Position numbers and translations under genes: made by a program. This document shows positions 11,495 through 23,447 of a DNA stretch of 64,000 nt, piece after piece. Each line of letters starts with the position of its first letter. Positions within the stretch are counted from its first letter, which is position 1. The notes beneath the pieces were generated by a model. That model searched no databases. It saw nothing but the letters and a program-made list of their open reading frames with translations, and had not been told where the DNA came from. The stretch comes from Ilex aquifolium (lineage: Eukaryota > Streptophyta > Magnoliopsida > Aquifoliales > Aquifoliaceae). The stretch spans positions 27,027,701-27,091,700 of the forward strand of contig OX637391.1 of the NCBI GenBank assembly GCA_951799425.1, written 5' to 3'.

Positions 11495-12183
11495 AAACAA
11501 AAGACAAAACAAATCTTTCCCCGAGGAATAGCTGAAACACTATCACTCTTATTACCGGTTAGGGCACAAAAGTGGGAGAGGTTCAAACCTCCAAGTAAAA
11601 AGGAATAATAGAAATGTAGAAGTAGAAGAAAAACTGGCTAGAGAATGATTCTAGCAGGGCCTCGCTTCACTGTTTCTCTCTTTCTCTCTCTCTCACTGTC
11701 TGGACTGACTCTCTGGCGAAGCTTTGACGAATCCTCTCCACTCTCTGACGAACCTCTGAAACTGAAGCTGAATAGGGCTATTTATAGGCATTGGAGAAGG
11801 ATTTAAAGCGAAAAAAGCTAGGCTGGCTAATCAGGTGAGTTGCTGCAACACTGGACCAATGAGAGGAGGAGAGAGGTTTAAGGCGGCTTGGCCATCGTCC
11901 AGATGCCACCACCACCGTCCGGATGGTGTGGATTCTCTAGTTTTCTCCTTGCATGGCAGCTCCTTGCTTGGTATATCTTTGATGTAATTACACTTGCCTC
12001 CCCTTTATGATCTTGCTAGTACACTTCACTCCTCCTTAAATCGCATAATTCCGCACAAAACCCTGCAAAAGTTTAAATTTTCGCATTAACCCTAATTTCG
12101 CATAACTTGGTTGTTTTAACCTAATTCACTTACACATTTAACTTTAAAAACTAATTCAATAATACATTATTTAGGGTTAATCA
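11495..12183 (-). mobile_element. LTR-like copy 1 of a tandem pair
   Basis: About 690 bp, closely similar to 12216-12905. Read on the minus strand it starts TGATTAACCCTAAATAATG and has a promoter-like CCTATAAATAGCCC, followed by a CT/GA-rich leader. A purine tract (GATTGGGGGGTG) lies directly upstream of it at about 12184-12196, which is where a polypurine tract precedes a 3' LTR. Confidence 0.6.
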
Positions 12184-12215
12184 CACCCCCCAATCAAACA
12201 TTACTAGTCCATAGT

Positions 12216-12905
12216 AATAAAAAGACAAAACAAATCCTTCACCGAGAAATAGCTGAAACACTACCACTCTTATTACCAGTTAGGGCACAATAGTGGAAGA
12301 GGTTCAACCCTCCAAGTAAAAAGGAATAACATAAATGTAGAAGTAGAAGAAAAACTGGCCGGAGAATTATTCTAGCAGGGCCTCGCTTCACTGTTTCTAT
12401 CTCTCTCTCTCTTTCACTATCTGGACTAACTCTCTGGCGAAGCTTTGACGAATCCTCTCTACTCTCTGACGAACCTCTGAAACTGAAGCTGAATAGGGCT
12501 ATTTATAGGAGTTGGAGAAGGGATTTAAAGTGACAGAAGCTAGGCTGGCCAATCAGGTGAGTTGCTGCAGCACTGGACCAATGAGAGGAGGAGAGAGGTT
12601 TAAGGCGGTTTGGCCACTGTCCGGACGCCGCCACCACCGCCCTGACGGTGAGGATTCTCTGGTTTCCTCCTTGCATGGCAGCTCCTTGCTTGGTATATCT
12701 TTGATGTAATTACACTTTCCTCCCCTTTATGATCTTGCTAGTACACTTCACTCCTCCTTAAATCACGTAATTCCGCACAAAACCTTGCAAAAGTCTAAAT
12801 TTATGCATTAACCCTAATTTCGCATAACTTGGTTGTTTTAACCTAATTCACTTACACATTTAACTTAAAAACCTAATTCAATAATACATTATTTAGGGTT
12901 AATCA
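12216..12905 (-). mobile_element. LTR-like copy 2 of a tandem pair
   Basis: It matches copy 1 over its whole length, including the TATAAATAG box and the TGATTAACCC start, with substitutions and small indels. Only about 32 bp separate the copies, so the internal region is almost completely lost. This could be a collapsed LTR element or a TRIM/LARD-like form. Confidence 0.6.
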
Positions 12906-13639
12906 TAGACGTAGCTCTCGTCACATAGATCAACTTTTGTTCTTGGTCCGAAGGATTCTGACGAATGAATCACCCTAGATCGCAAGATGAAGATGGAAAA
13001 ACCCTAAAATTTCTCTCTTCTTCTCTCCCTCTCTCTATCCAAAAATCTACTAGGTAATGGGGAGAAAATCTTATTTTTCTCCCCTATTTATACTCCTTGG
13101 ATACTTGGCCCACAACGCGCCACACGTCCTGTCTTTTCCTGATCCGATTTTGTTCCGAATCAATTAAATCTCGTTACGTTTTAAGTTCAAGATATTTTAT
13201 TTGAACTAATTTTAAATTATTTTCCATGTTTCGCAATTAATTTCCAGTTGTGCTTATTTTGGTCATGCAACTCCCGATAGCCTCGTAAAACGCAAAAAAT
13301 CCGACTATATCGGAATTCAACAAAAATTGACTGAGTAACTAGATCTCGTGAGACAAATCCAACGGTGGGGGTCTATTTCTTCATCCAAGTTCTAGAAAAA
13401 ATCAGGTTTTTAACCCGTACCATAACGACTAATTACCGTTTTGCTCTTTTCCTAAGAATTTAAATTTTTTCGGGTTTTACAATCCTCAATGCAACAAAAA
13501 TAACTATATGCAAGAGAATTTATGAAATAGATAAAGGAACAAAGTCACTTGAAAAGAAATGCTCCAAAAGGAAATCAAACTGCAAAACTAAAGGAAAAGT
13601 AAAGAAAAAACAACAACAACTAATATACTAAGCATGTAG
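12906..13639. mobile_element. Gypsy-like LTR right part plus junction to the Athila-like element
   Basis: From 12906 the sequence looks like an LTR tail: a CT-rich leader, a TATTTATACTCC box and an end at about 13480 in CGGGTTTTACA. From 13481 to 13639 is A-rich noncoding sequence, probably the 3' untranslated part of the Athila-like element. Boundaries are uncertain. Confidence 0.4.
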
Positions 13640-14053
13640 GAAGAAGATCACTTGGCCGGAAGATCCTGGTAGACCGGATCAACAAGCTTTTCCATAAGTT
13701 CCTCTAATAGAAGACCCTCCAAGAATGGCTTCACACGCTGACCATTGACTTTAATGTCTACCCATTCTTTGGGTTCTCATGCTTTACCGCTCCAAGAGGG
13801 AAAATTGTACGCACTACAAAGGGACCTGTCCATCTCGAGCGTAGCTTACCTGAGAAAGATGAAGTCGAGAATTATACAAAACTACTTTCTATCCTTACTC
13901 AAAGATTTTTTTTCAAAATAGATTTATCATGAAAATTTTTTACCTTCTCCTTATAAATCTAGGTACTTTCATACGCATCTCTTCAAGTTCATTCAAGTCC
14001 AATTTCCGATTGTTGCCAGCAAGTCTCAAATTAAAGTTGAAGGTTTGTATGAC

Positions 14054-15015
14054 CTAATAAGCTTTGTGCTCCATCTCTATTGGCAAATGGCAAGCTTTTC
14101 CATAAACTAGCCTATAAGGAGACATACCTAATGGTGCCTTAAAAACATTCCTATAAGCCCATAGAGCATCGGTCAACCTAAGTGACCAATCATTTCTATC
14201 AGGATTGACTATCTTTTTCAGATTGTGTTTTATCTCCTTATTGGTCAATTCAGCTTGTCCATTAGTTTGTGGTTGGTAACATGTGGACACTATGTGTTTA
14301 ATCCCATATTTATGCATGAGATTAGCAAATGAACTATTATAAAAGTGTAAACCACCATCACTGATTATTGCCCTAGGCATCCTGAGTAGCACCCTAGAAC
14401 TGATACTGCCTTCCCTGACCCATGGTGGGGTAGGGAGGAATATAGTGAGTCTGTGGCTGCCCCACTGATGACTGGGACAGAGGTGTCCCATAACCTTAGG
14501 ATCCCTGCCTCTAAGGACAATCCCGCTTCATATGACCCGGTTGGGGGCATAGATAACAAGTCCTCAGACCTGCCTGGTAGGTGGTCCTGAAGTTTCCCCC
14601 GCCCTAGGAGGATCGACCTTGGCCTTGGCCTTAATAGCTGCAGCCCTGTCCCTGATGTCCCTGTAGAGTAGAAGTCATTTGCTTCTTCCTTGTGATAATT
14701 GTTCTGGTTGGGATAGCCTCTACCCACTTAGACACATAGTCAACTGCCAAAAGAATGTAAGCATATCCAAACGACATAGGAAAAGGACCCATAAAGTCGA
14801 TACCCCAACAATTAAAATTTCTACCACAAGTATAGAGGCATCATATTCCTGCATGTCACACCTCCTAATCGTTGGCATCTATCGCACTGCTTGCAGAATA
14901 AAAAACAATCTTTAAATAAAGAAGGCCAACAAAAACCACATTGTAAGATCTTAACTGATGTCTTCTTGGATGAGAAGTGGCCTCCACAAGCTTCTGAATG
15001 GCAAAAAATAATCAC
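14054..15015 (-). pseudogene. Gypsy integrase, interrupted by a foreign segment
   Basis: The zinc domain (CKQCDRCQRLG) is at about 14870-14900. The first part of the catalytic core ([19 protein letters not shown] with [12 protein letters not shown]) is at about 14706-14810. After the foreign insert the core resumes with [15 protein letters not shown] and [15 protein letters not shown] at 14054-14395. The integrase strand-transfer Asp residues are visible in both halves and the Glu lies in NGQAE. The normal linking segment is absent. Confidence 0.85.
14395..14715 (-). mobile_element. Foreign gag zinc-knuckle segment inside the integrase
   Basis: Between the two integrase halves the minus strand instead encodes a Gln/Gly-rich stretch and [14 protein letters not shown] (14517-14558), a CCHC zinc knuckle of the form C-x2-C-x4-H-x4-C. 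This belongs in gag, not in integrase. It replaces rather than merely splits the missing integrase segment. A stop follows the knuckle. Confidence 0.75.
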
Positions 15016-15114
15016 ATTCTTCTACTCTTCGTCGGGCACACACCTCTTTATCACTTGGTTGGGGCAACACTTGAACAAATAAGGATTGTCAAAGTAGAAT
15101 TTCTTCACCTCAAC

Positions 15115-15540
15115 CTAGAATCTCTTCTTGTTCTTTGGACGCCAATAACTTGGTAGCTTCCCTGTAACTCGATAATTTGCAATGTCAGCATACCATGGCA
15201 TAGTTGTATTCAAAACAAATAAATGCTCATCAAGGAAAAAATCAGGGATAGGGATGTGAGCATCTGTGTCTTCAACCATAAGCCTCGACAAATGATCAAC
15301 CACTATGTTCTCCACTCCTTTCATGTCTTTAATAATGATGTGAAACTCTTGAAGGAGAAGGATCCACCTAATCAACCTTGGCTTTGCATTCTGCTTAGTC
15401 ATTAAATACTTCAAAGAAGCACGGTCAGTATAAACAATAATAGGTGATCCTATAATGTATGACCTAAATTTATCAGGTGCAAAAACTACTGCTAGCAATT
15501 CCTTTTCAATTGTAGTGTATTTCATATGAGCTTCATTCAA
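15115..15540 (-). pseudogene. Gypsy RNase H domain
   Basis: An open stretch of 141 codons contains YTTIEKELLAVVFAPDKFRS, IIVYTDRASLKYLMTKQNAK and RWILLLQEFHIIIKD, ending near VVDHLSRL. These are the Glu, Asp and terminal helix regions of Ty3/gypsy RNase H. It sits between the reverse transcriptase and integrase as expected. Confidence 0.9.
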
Positions 15541-15779
15541 GGTCTTGCTAGCGCAGTAGATGACATGGGGTTTCTTGTCCTGTCATTGGTCTAGCACTAC
15601 GCCAACCACGTAATCACTCACATTGCACATGAGCTCAAAAGGAAATTCCCAATTGGGTGTTTGCAAGATTGGAGGCAAAATAAGCATATTCTAAAGTTCT
15701 TTGAAAGTTGCCTCACAATTAGCTCTCCACTCAAAAGGAACATCCTTCCTCAAAAGATACCATAAAGGGTGTGCAAAGG

Positions 15780-16690
15780 CTCTAAAACCCTTTATGAATT
15801 CTTGTAAAACCAAGCATAACCAAGAAATAACCGAACATCCTTAACAGTCTTGGGAGTAGGGAGTTTAGAAATCAACTCAACCTTAACCATATCCACCTCT
15901 ATCCCCTTCTTTGACACAATGTGAACAAGGACTATCCCCTGAGTCACCATAGAATAGCACTTTTCCCAGTTAAGTATCAATCCTTTATCTTCACACCTCT
16001 GCAATACCAACTCCATTCAAGCAACCCTCAAACAAATCGCCAAACACAGAGAAATTGTCCATAAAAACCTAACAATTTTCTCTACCATGTCGCTGAAAAT
16101 CCCCATCATACACCTCTGAAACGTATCAGGTGCATTTCAAAGGCCAAATAACATCTTTTTGTAGGCAAACGTTGCAAACTGACATGTGAAGGTTGTCTTT
16201 TCTTGATCTTCAAGGGCTATCTCAATCTAGTTGTAGCCCGAATACCCATCTAAAAAGCAGTAGAACATATGCCACACAACTTGTTCCAAGACTTGGTCAA
16301 AGAATGGCAATGAAAAATGGTCCTTTTTGGTACATGAATTCAGCTTTCTATAATCAATGCAAACCCCCCACCGGGTCACTGTCCTTGTCAGAATTAACTC
16401 ATTCTTCTCATTAGCAACCACGGTGACTCCCGATTTCATAGGGACTACCTGCATAGGACTCACCCACTTGCTATCAACAATAGGTAAGGTGATTCCTACA
16501 TTAAGCAGCTTTAGAACTTTAGCTCGGACCATATCCTTCATTATAGGGTTCAATCTCCACTGTGGTTGACGGGAAGACTTCACATCTTCTTCTAGGTAGA
16601 TCTTATGGGTGCATATGAGAGGACTGATCCCCTTTAAATTTGTTATGGTCCACCCAATGGCTCCCTTGTGGGCCTTTAACAATTATAGTA
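15780..16690 (-). pseudogene. Gypsy reverse transcriptase with altered catalytic box
   Basis: GVCIDYRKLN and FYCFLDGYSGYN (catalytic Asp present) lie in 16227-16682. After stops and frame changes the second box reads FMDNFSVFG at about 16036-16062, where relatives have FMDDFSVFG, so the second catalytic Asp is Asn (codons at 16054-16062). The thumb region continues at 15792-16016 (CEDKGLILNWEKC). Confidence 0.85.
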
Positions 16691-17279
16691 GCCTTAATTC
16701 TTGCTCAGGTAGCAAGGACAAACTGATCACCACTGGAAAATTATTTTCACTCCCTAAATAGGCATATTTCAAAGTAAATGGAAGTGGCTTCAAATCAGGT
16801 TTGGGTGGTTGAACAGTCGATGGTAGAGCATGCTTCTCTAGGGGTGTAATTCTTCAAACTTAGGCTCCTATGAGCCTAGAACAAAAGCTTCTTCTTCTTG
16901 AATAGCTATTTCCTCAAACGGGATCTCCAAGTATCTTGCAATTGAATCATGTTCCTATTGCTCTATGATGGTGTCAAATAGATTCATCTGATGTACCTCT
17001 CCATCATCCCCATGCTGCTCTCCAATGTTGAACACGTTCAGTTCCAAGGTTATATTCCTGGAGATCAGCTTCATAAATCCATTCCTGCAATTAATTAAGG
17101 CATTAGAAGTTGCAAGGAATGGTCATCCCAAAATAACAGGGATCTGAACAGACGGATTAGCAACTGGACAAGTATCAAGAACAATGAAATCAACTGGAAA
17201 GTAAAATTTCTCCACTTGGACTAGAACATCCTTTACTATTCCTCGTGGCATCTTTACACCTCTGTCGGAAAGCTAGAGG

Positions 17280-17800
17280 GTGATGGCTATCAGCTTTAAT
17301 TCTCCTAATCCAAGCTACACATATATGCAATAGGGAAGGAGGTTCACACTTGCACCAAATCTAGCAGTGTTTGCTCTACCCGGCAGTCCCCAATGGTGAT
17401 TGAGATGGTGGGACATCGGGGGTCTTTGTATTTAGGCTGAGTGTTCATCCTTAAGAGGGAACTTACCTGCTCGGTGAAAAAAATTTTCTTTTGCACATTA
17501 ATTTTCCTCTTCATTGTGCATAATTCCTTCAAGAACTTGGCAGAATATGGTACCTATTTAATACCATCCAAAAGAGGAATTTTAATTTCCACCTACTTAA
17601 AAATCTCAAGAATTTTAGATGTATTAGATAACTTAACAGACATACGCAGTCTATGAGGGTGAGGAGCAAGAATGGGGCAACTATTATCAGCAATATCAAA
17701 CAATTTAGTTTCGTCAAGATCACCTGAGGTCTCTTTTTATGTAGGCTTAGAGACCTTGGGTGGAATATTCTTATTGACTTATTTACCACTCCTAAGAGTA
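17280..17800 (-). pseudogene. Gypsy protease region with frameshift at the active site
   Basis: The minus strand reads ...TLLDLVQV-stop. A single missing G in the run at about 17350-17356 shifts the frame exactly inside the expected D-L-G-A-S active-site motif; the shifted frame carries the downstream VNLLPY-like residues. The protease was therefore lost by a 1-nt deletion. Confidence 0.7.
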
Positions 17801-17965
17801 GTAATGGATTTCAACTGTTCAACATTCTCGGATATCTCAATCATGTGTTGACCTCTGGGGTTTTCTTGGGTTGAGTAGGAAATTTTCCTTTCTCTTGTTG
17901 CATTACCCTTAGGGTTGTGTTAATCTTTGTGATTTGTGACCTAATTTTATTTAGAGCCTATTGAT

Positions 17966-19340
17966 TTAACAATTCATCTGTGCTCCTTTTGTGGGGTGGT
18001 TGGTAAGGAGGTACTGCGGGTTGACCTTGATGGCCAAAGCCTTGAGCTTGTGACTGTGGTGACGATATTGGGTTCTAAACAAACCCGTGTTATGGAGGTC
18101 TTTCCGGATGGACCTTTTGAGCATTAGAAGGACTGCCATAATTTGATGATGACTGATGTGTGGCAGGAAGGTATTGTTGAGGTTGGGCAGTATTATCGAA
18201 TCTCCAACTAAAGTTGGGATGGTAACGCCACCCCGGGTTGTAGGTATTGGAGTATGGAGAAAATGATTGCTTTGGCTGATTAAATGCATTAATCTACTCA
18301 TGCATTTTCCTACACATAGGAATTGTTGGGCAATCATTCGTAGGGTGCTCAATTGACTCATAAATAGAGCAAGGGTCATCAGCCTTGGGCACACTGGTCA
18401 CCTCGTTGACCTTTTGAAACTCTAAACTCTCCATTTTCCTTGAAAGTTTAGCAATCTTAGCTCGGAGATCATCTTGATCTCTCAACAAATACTTTCCTTC
18501 ACTGGATGATTGAGGGACTACCGATGATGTTGATCGCTTAGCAGGGTCTGAGATGTCCCAAGACTGGGCATTCTCTGCCAAACAATCAAAATAATCAAGG
18601 GCCTCCTTAGGCTTTTTATGTAGAAATTCTCTATTGCACATCATGTCGATGAACTAACAATATACATGTGTAATTCCCTCGTAAAAGAAAGTTACCATCT
18701 ACCACGGTTCAAAGCCATGATGTTGAACATAATTTAAGAGCTTTTCAAATCTTTCCCAACATTCATAGAACTGCTCATTTGGTTTCTCAGCAAAATTTTG
18801 AATCTGTTTTTTCAAAGTAGTATTTTTATGAACGGGGAAAATTTTAGTCAAAAAATCTTTTTGCATTTGATCCCAAGTAGAGATCGTCCGTGGCTTCAAG
18901 CAATTTAGCCAAGTTTTTGCTTTATCTTTGAGTGAGAAAGGGAAGAGTTTCATTCTAGCCATTTCTACCCACACATTCTGTTCCAAGATTATACTAACTA
19001 CTTCCTCGAATTCCTTGAGATAGAGATAACAGTTTTCACTTGTCATTCCATGGAATTGAGGGAGCAATTGGAACATCCCTGATTTAACAATGAATTGTTG
19101 TGCTTGCACCGAGAGTATAATGCACGATGGCGAGGAAGAACGGGTAGGTTGAAGATAATCCTTCATAATCAGACTAGGTGGAACTATAACCGAATTATTC
19201 CCACCATTACCCCGGCTGGTATAATAATGGGTGGATTAATTTCATTGTTATTATTTTGGGCAGTCATACCTACAACTGGTGGTAAATATTGTATAAGTCT
19301 AACAAGTCAGTCTGCTTGGTCTCTACCCCACATGCTAATC
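17966..19340 (-). pseudogene. Athila-type gag
   Basis: The retrotransposon gag domain lies at 18699-19166 (FSLKDKAKTWLNCLKPRTIS, TWDQMQKDFLTKIFPVHK, CWERFEKLLNYVQHHGFEPW). The C-terminal part at 18294-18644 (EFLHKKPKEALDYFDCLAEN, AQSWDISDPAKRST) is typical of Athila. The N-terminal stretch 19170-19340 has stops. A Gln/Pro-rich tail extends to about 17966. Confidence 0.85.
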
Positions 19341-19470
19341 TATGGAACCTAAAAGTTACAATTGCAAAAAGCAAGAAATAAATTACAACAGAGATACGCA
19401 CCTGGGCTCGTGATGAAAATCACAAGATCTACCTGAATACCTCTGTATCTCCTTAGATTACCGTTAGCTT

Positions 19471-19487
19471 TCTCGGCAACGGTGCCA
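19471..19487 (-). other. Primer-binding site of the Athila-like element
   Basis: The minus strand reads TGGCACCGTTGCCGAGA, close to the TGGCGCCGTTGCCGGGG site used by Athila elements. It lies 4 bp inside the LTR end at 19492. Confidence 0.85.
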
Positions 19488-19491
19488 AAAA

Positions 19492-20768
19492 TGCTTGCCC
19501 GCCAACGGGGTTGTATTTTTACAAAAGCTCACAAGTGTAAGAGAAAGGTATCGTGTAGTAACTCGAACAAAAATTCCAAGGTTGTCTGCTTAGGGAAAGA
19601 ATTGGAATCCAAGGTGATGAAAAATAAAAAGAAAAAGTTCTTTGAAGTTGAGAATTTTTGAGATTAATCACTAATGAAAATGAAATTCAATAACTAAAAA
19701 ACTAGATAATCTTTAGAATTCATCCTACCTACGATGAAAGAATAATACTCTATTGATTGCAGAAAACACCACTAATTACCCATATCAAAACCAATTGTAT
19801 ACAGGTAATTGGGAAGTATACAAACCAAATAGGTTTTCGAAAATACAACTTTAATCAAATAATCACATAGACGTTAAAACCCTAGTTTAGCATATAACCC
19901 TAATTCATAGGTTGGGAATCCTACTTCAGATTATCCAGAGAAAGACTACTCACTCATGGTAATATAAATAACACATGAAATTAAAGAAGACATAATTGAA
20001 TTCATAAAACTATAAATTGACTTGAAAGTAATTACTTATATTGAAAAACTGAATTTAAATAACGAACTCTGAAATTAAAGACAATTGAATGTAAGATTGC
20101 TAGAACAAATTGAAGAACATAACTTAGAAATACAGAACAGTAGCAAGAACTCTCAAGAAAACCCCAACACTCTCTAAACAAAAACTGAGGAAAACCTCTT
20201 AACGTGATACTTAACGTGATCCTTCATGTGATACGGTCTTCCCCAAAAGGTCTTCTATTTATTATGATTGGAAGGAGAATCTTCAAATCTTTGATAAATA
20301 TATTTCCCAAAATTATCTCCTCTTCCTATTGGGTGAAAATCCCCGAAAGATATGGTGAGATCTGATCTTTAATTAAGCTTCCCATGAAAATCTACCTCGA
20401 CCTACCGGTAGAACAGTAAAACCTATCGGTAGAATCTTTGTCTAATAAAACTTCTAAAAGTACTGTGACTTCTGCTGCCGGTAGAACATCCTACCAGACT
20501 TCTCCTACAAAAGTACTATAAGTTTTTCTACCGGTAGAAAATGTTTAACTTCCAGTAGAACTTCTCTGATGAAAAGATACAAACTTTTGTAAGTTTTGCT
20601 ACCAGTAGAACTGTCTTACTACGAGTAGAACCTTCCTTTTTCTGCCTTCCTACCAGTAGAACTTCTCTTTACTTCCAAAATACTTCTAAGGCTCCCGGCT
20701 TCATTTTCTCCAGAGCAAACTCAATCCCAACTTATCCCTTGCCATCTTATTAGTGCATAAACTCAACA
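19492..20768 (-). mobile_element. 5' LTR of the Athila-like element
   Basis: The LTR lies next to the primer-binding site. On the minus strand its likely start is TGTTGAGTTTATGCACTAAT at 20768 and its end is GGGCAAGCA at 19492. The right border could lie as far as 20880; I could not confirm it because no partner LTR is present. It contains an array of CTACCGGTAGAAC-like motifs. Confidence 0.6.
20400..20665. repeat. Array of CTACCGGTAGAAC-like motifs in the LTR
   Basis: At least eight degenerate copies occur: near 20402, 20423, 20478, 20528, 20553, 20599, 20619 and 20649 (CTACCGGTAGAAC, CTATCGGTAGAAT, CTGCCGGTAGAAC, CTACCAGTAGAAC and so on). The core CTACCGGTAG is palindromic. Spacing is irregular, so it is a motif cluster and not a simple tandem repeat. 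Confidence 0.75.
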
Positions 20769-21039
20769 TTTACACCCAATTTACCTGCAATCACAGAAAT
20801 CAAGGCTTAAATACTAAGTAAAGTGAATTAGTACATTAGCAAACCTAAAGTGAATATGTTAAACTATAGGATAATGCAATGTTGAAGTCTCAAAAGTTGG
20901 AACACAATCTCTTTCTATGGTAGGTAGAGCTACACTCATACAAGTTGTGTCCTCAACCCTACCTAATTACGTAATGCAATCCAATTGGATTCCACAGAGT
21001 ACTTGCAACAAACTGGACTAACTGAACATAGACTTCCTG
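20769..21039. other. Unassigned gap between the LTR and the LINE
   Basis: Noncoding; it may include the true outer end of the LTR. I see no coding signal. Confidence 0.3.
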
Positions 21040-22710
21040 TTGGTAGACACTAAACAGAAGAAAAAAGTGCATCTTTTGAATTGGGATAGAGTGTGTAACC
21101 CAAAGAAGTTAGGAGGTCTAGGTTTAAGAAAAAGTAGAGAGAATAATATAGTCCTCTAAACTAAACTAGGGTGGAAAGTAAAGACTAACCAAAATTCCCT
21201 CTAGGTGGATGTAATTAAAAAGAAATATAATAGAGACCACCAAGACTCTTGGTAACAAAAATGTAATGCTTCTCCTATTTGAAGAGCTATTCTTAAGCCA
21301 CAGGAGTTTATAGGCATAAAATGGACTATTAGGAATGGAATGAATATTGGATTCTGGATTGATTGGTGGTTGGGTGAAGGACCATTAAAAGAAAGAATGC
21401 AAGTACTATAGACAACCAATCTAGAGAGCACAGTCTCTGAGTTCATCGATCATGGAAACTTGAATTTGCAAAAGGCATGTATGTTTCTTATTTAGGATTT
21501 TTAGGATGATCTGTTCTACACCCCCTTGCCTGATACCTTGACTTGTGATGATTCTCTTTCTTGGGGCATGACAAGTAATGGTGTTTTTTCTACCAAGACT
21601 ACTTATGAGTTACTAATCCAGGAAGGGACCACTACCCCATTCAGTTCCTACATGGGACTAGATTTGGAAACTCAAGGATCCACATGAAAACAAATTCTTT
21701 ATGTGGCTTGTCCAGAGTGACAGAATTTTATCTAATCATTTGAGAGCCACAAAGGAACTTGGTGACTGATGGGGAATGCACCATATGTAATGCCCCACTG
21801 GAAACGACTATTCATATTCTTGGAGACTGACAAAAATTCCAGTCAGTCTGGGATGCCCTCCTTGTTCACCAGGAAAGGCTTTCAGACCAAAATCTGAATC
21901 TTCTTGATTGGATTCAAAAGAATGCTGTGGAGAGAAAGGTGAAGATGTGGAGAAACTTGGAATGTATTGATTGGATTTTTTGTACTATTTGGTGTATCTA
22001 GAAAGCCAGAAACAAGGAATGTATTGAACAACTGTTCACTGACACTTACATAGTTATCAAAAATGCTTGGACTCTAGCTAGAGAAGTCACATAATGCATT
22101 CTAGATTGATAAACCCCATAGGCCCACCAGGGTGCCAAAACTAATTGGGTGGTCTTTCCCTTCTGCAGGGTGTCTCAAGCTTAACATGGATGGATGTTCT
22201 AAAGGAAATCCAGGATCTACTGACTTGGGAGGGCTAATAAGAGATGATCAAGGCATTTGGGTGATGGGATACTATGGAAAGCTGAACCAGACTTCAAGTA
22301 TCAAAGCGGAGTTGTGGGCCTTACACAAAGGTGTAGAACTTATCAAAGAAAATGGGTTAAGGAGAGTGGAAGTGGAGACAGACTCCTATGAGGCATTCCT
22401 ACTTCTTTCACAACCTCTTAATGAGTGTCGCAGAAACAACCTCTTAGTAAGGAACTGTGTCAAACTACTAAGGGAGACTGACAGTATGATGAAGCACACC
22501 CTACATGAAAGGAATCATTGTGCAAATGGGCTTGCTAATTTGGGAGAGCGACAAACCGATAAGTTTGTCAAGCTTGATAGGCCGCCAGGGGAAATTAGGC
22601 ATTTCATTGATGCAGATCTAGTTGGAGCTTATTTTATTAGAGTAACTTAGGATTTGTAGGGTGTTTTCTTTGCTTTCATTTTCCAGTGTGTACCAAAACA
22701 AAAAAGAATG
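21040..22710 (+). mobile_element. 5'-truncated L1-type LINE
   Basis: It begins inside the reverse-transcriptase C-terminal region (LLNWDRVCNPKKLGGLGLRK, about 21075-21140). It passes through a degenerate zf-RVT region (NGVFSTKTTYELL, about 21580-21620) with several stops and ends in an RNase H domain. A short A-rich tail (ACCAAAACAAAAAAG) lies at about 22692-22706. 5' truncation is usual for LINE copies. Confidence 0.8.
22132..22650 (+). pseudogene. LINE RNase H domain, open but mutated
   Basis: The 172-codon open stretch has LKLNMDGCSKGNPGS (Asp), SSIKAELWALHKGVELI (Glu), VEVETDSYEAF (Asp) and HERNHCANGLANLG. The last motif normally holds the fourth acidic residue (CADxLA); here it is Asn. 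The frame is open only because this 3' part of the LINE is young or by chance; upstream pol is broken. Confidence 0.85.
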
Positions 22711-22939
22711 GTTGTTTTACACCAAGTGAGGATGGGGCGAGAGGTGGGGTGGAGTGGAGTGACGAAGGAGCATAAATTTTGTGCACCACACGAATCATGT
22801 CATAAATAGAACAAAATAAAAAATGAACTTACTCATCACAGACATATAATTACATTTAAACATTTATTCTTCATCAACTTTTTTTTATATAGATTTTCTT
22901 TCAATTTGGCTTGACACAACCACTATTTTTGGATACTTA

Positions 22940-23444
22940 TGTTTCGTTTTGTACAATGAAAAAATAGAAAAATAAAAAGTTAGAAGAATAAAAAGTTTGA
23001 GGGATAAAATAAAATATAAGAAGGAAAATAAGAATGATGAAAAAGTGGATCAATGAGTTTTCCTTCCAACTCACCAAAATCAATCCCTCTAAAATTGAGA
23101 GGAAAAGTGAATGGAAAATTAATTACGTGTGTTGAAGTGTATGTTATTTATTTATATATCCTTTGATATATAGATGTATCATATTTATAAATTATATATT
23201 ACGTATATATTAATTTTATATATAGATATAATGGTAAAATATGCATTTATACTTTTTCAAAAAAAATAAAAAAAAATATTTTTTCCATTTTACCAAATAC
23301 AAACAAAATCAATCATTCTTATTTTTTATCTCTCTTACCAAACACAAGGGAGGGAATGAAGAATTTCTCAATTGAAAGATAGAAAATGTATCACTCTCAC
23401 TTTCCATCCTTTTATTTTTTCAATATACCCTACCAAACGAACCA
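22940..23444. mobile_element. Tourist-like MITE, TSD TTA
   Basis: The ends are TGTTTCGTTTTGTA at 22940 and TACCAAACGAACCA ending at 23444, imperfect inverted repeats. TTA flanks both sides (22937-22939, 23445-23447). The 505-bp interior is AT-rich and noncoding. Confidence 0.75.
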
Positions 23445-23447
23445 TTA

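Larger units (their letters stand above)
13640..19491 (-). mobile_element. Degenerate Athila-like Ty3/gypsy retrotransposon, internal region
   Basis: In minus order: primer-binding site, gag, protease, reverse transcriptase, RNase H, zinc-binding integrase domain, integrase core and C-terminal tail (13640-13850, with FLEGLLLEELMEKLVDP). Gag and pol match the Athila group in wording and order. Stops and frameshifts occur in every domain, so it is not functional. No matching 3' LTR was found on the left. Confidence 0.85.
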
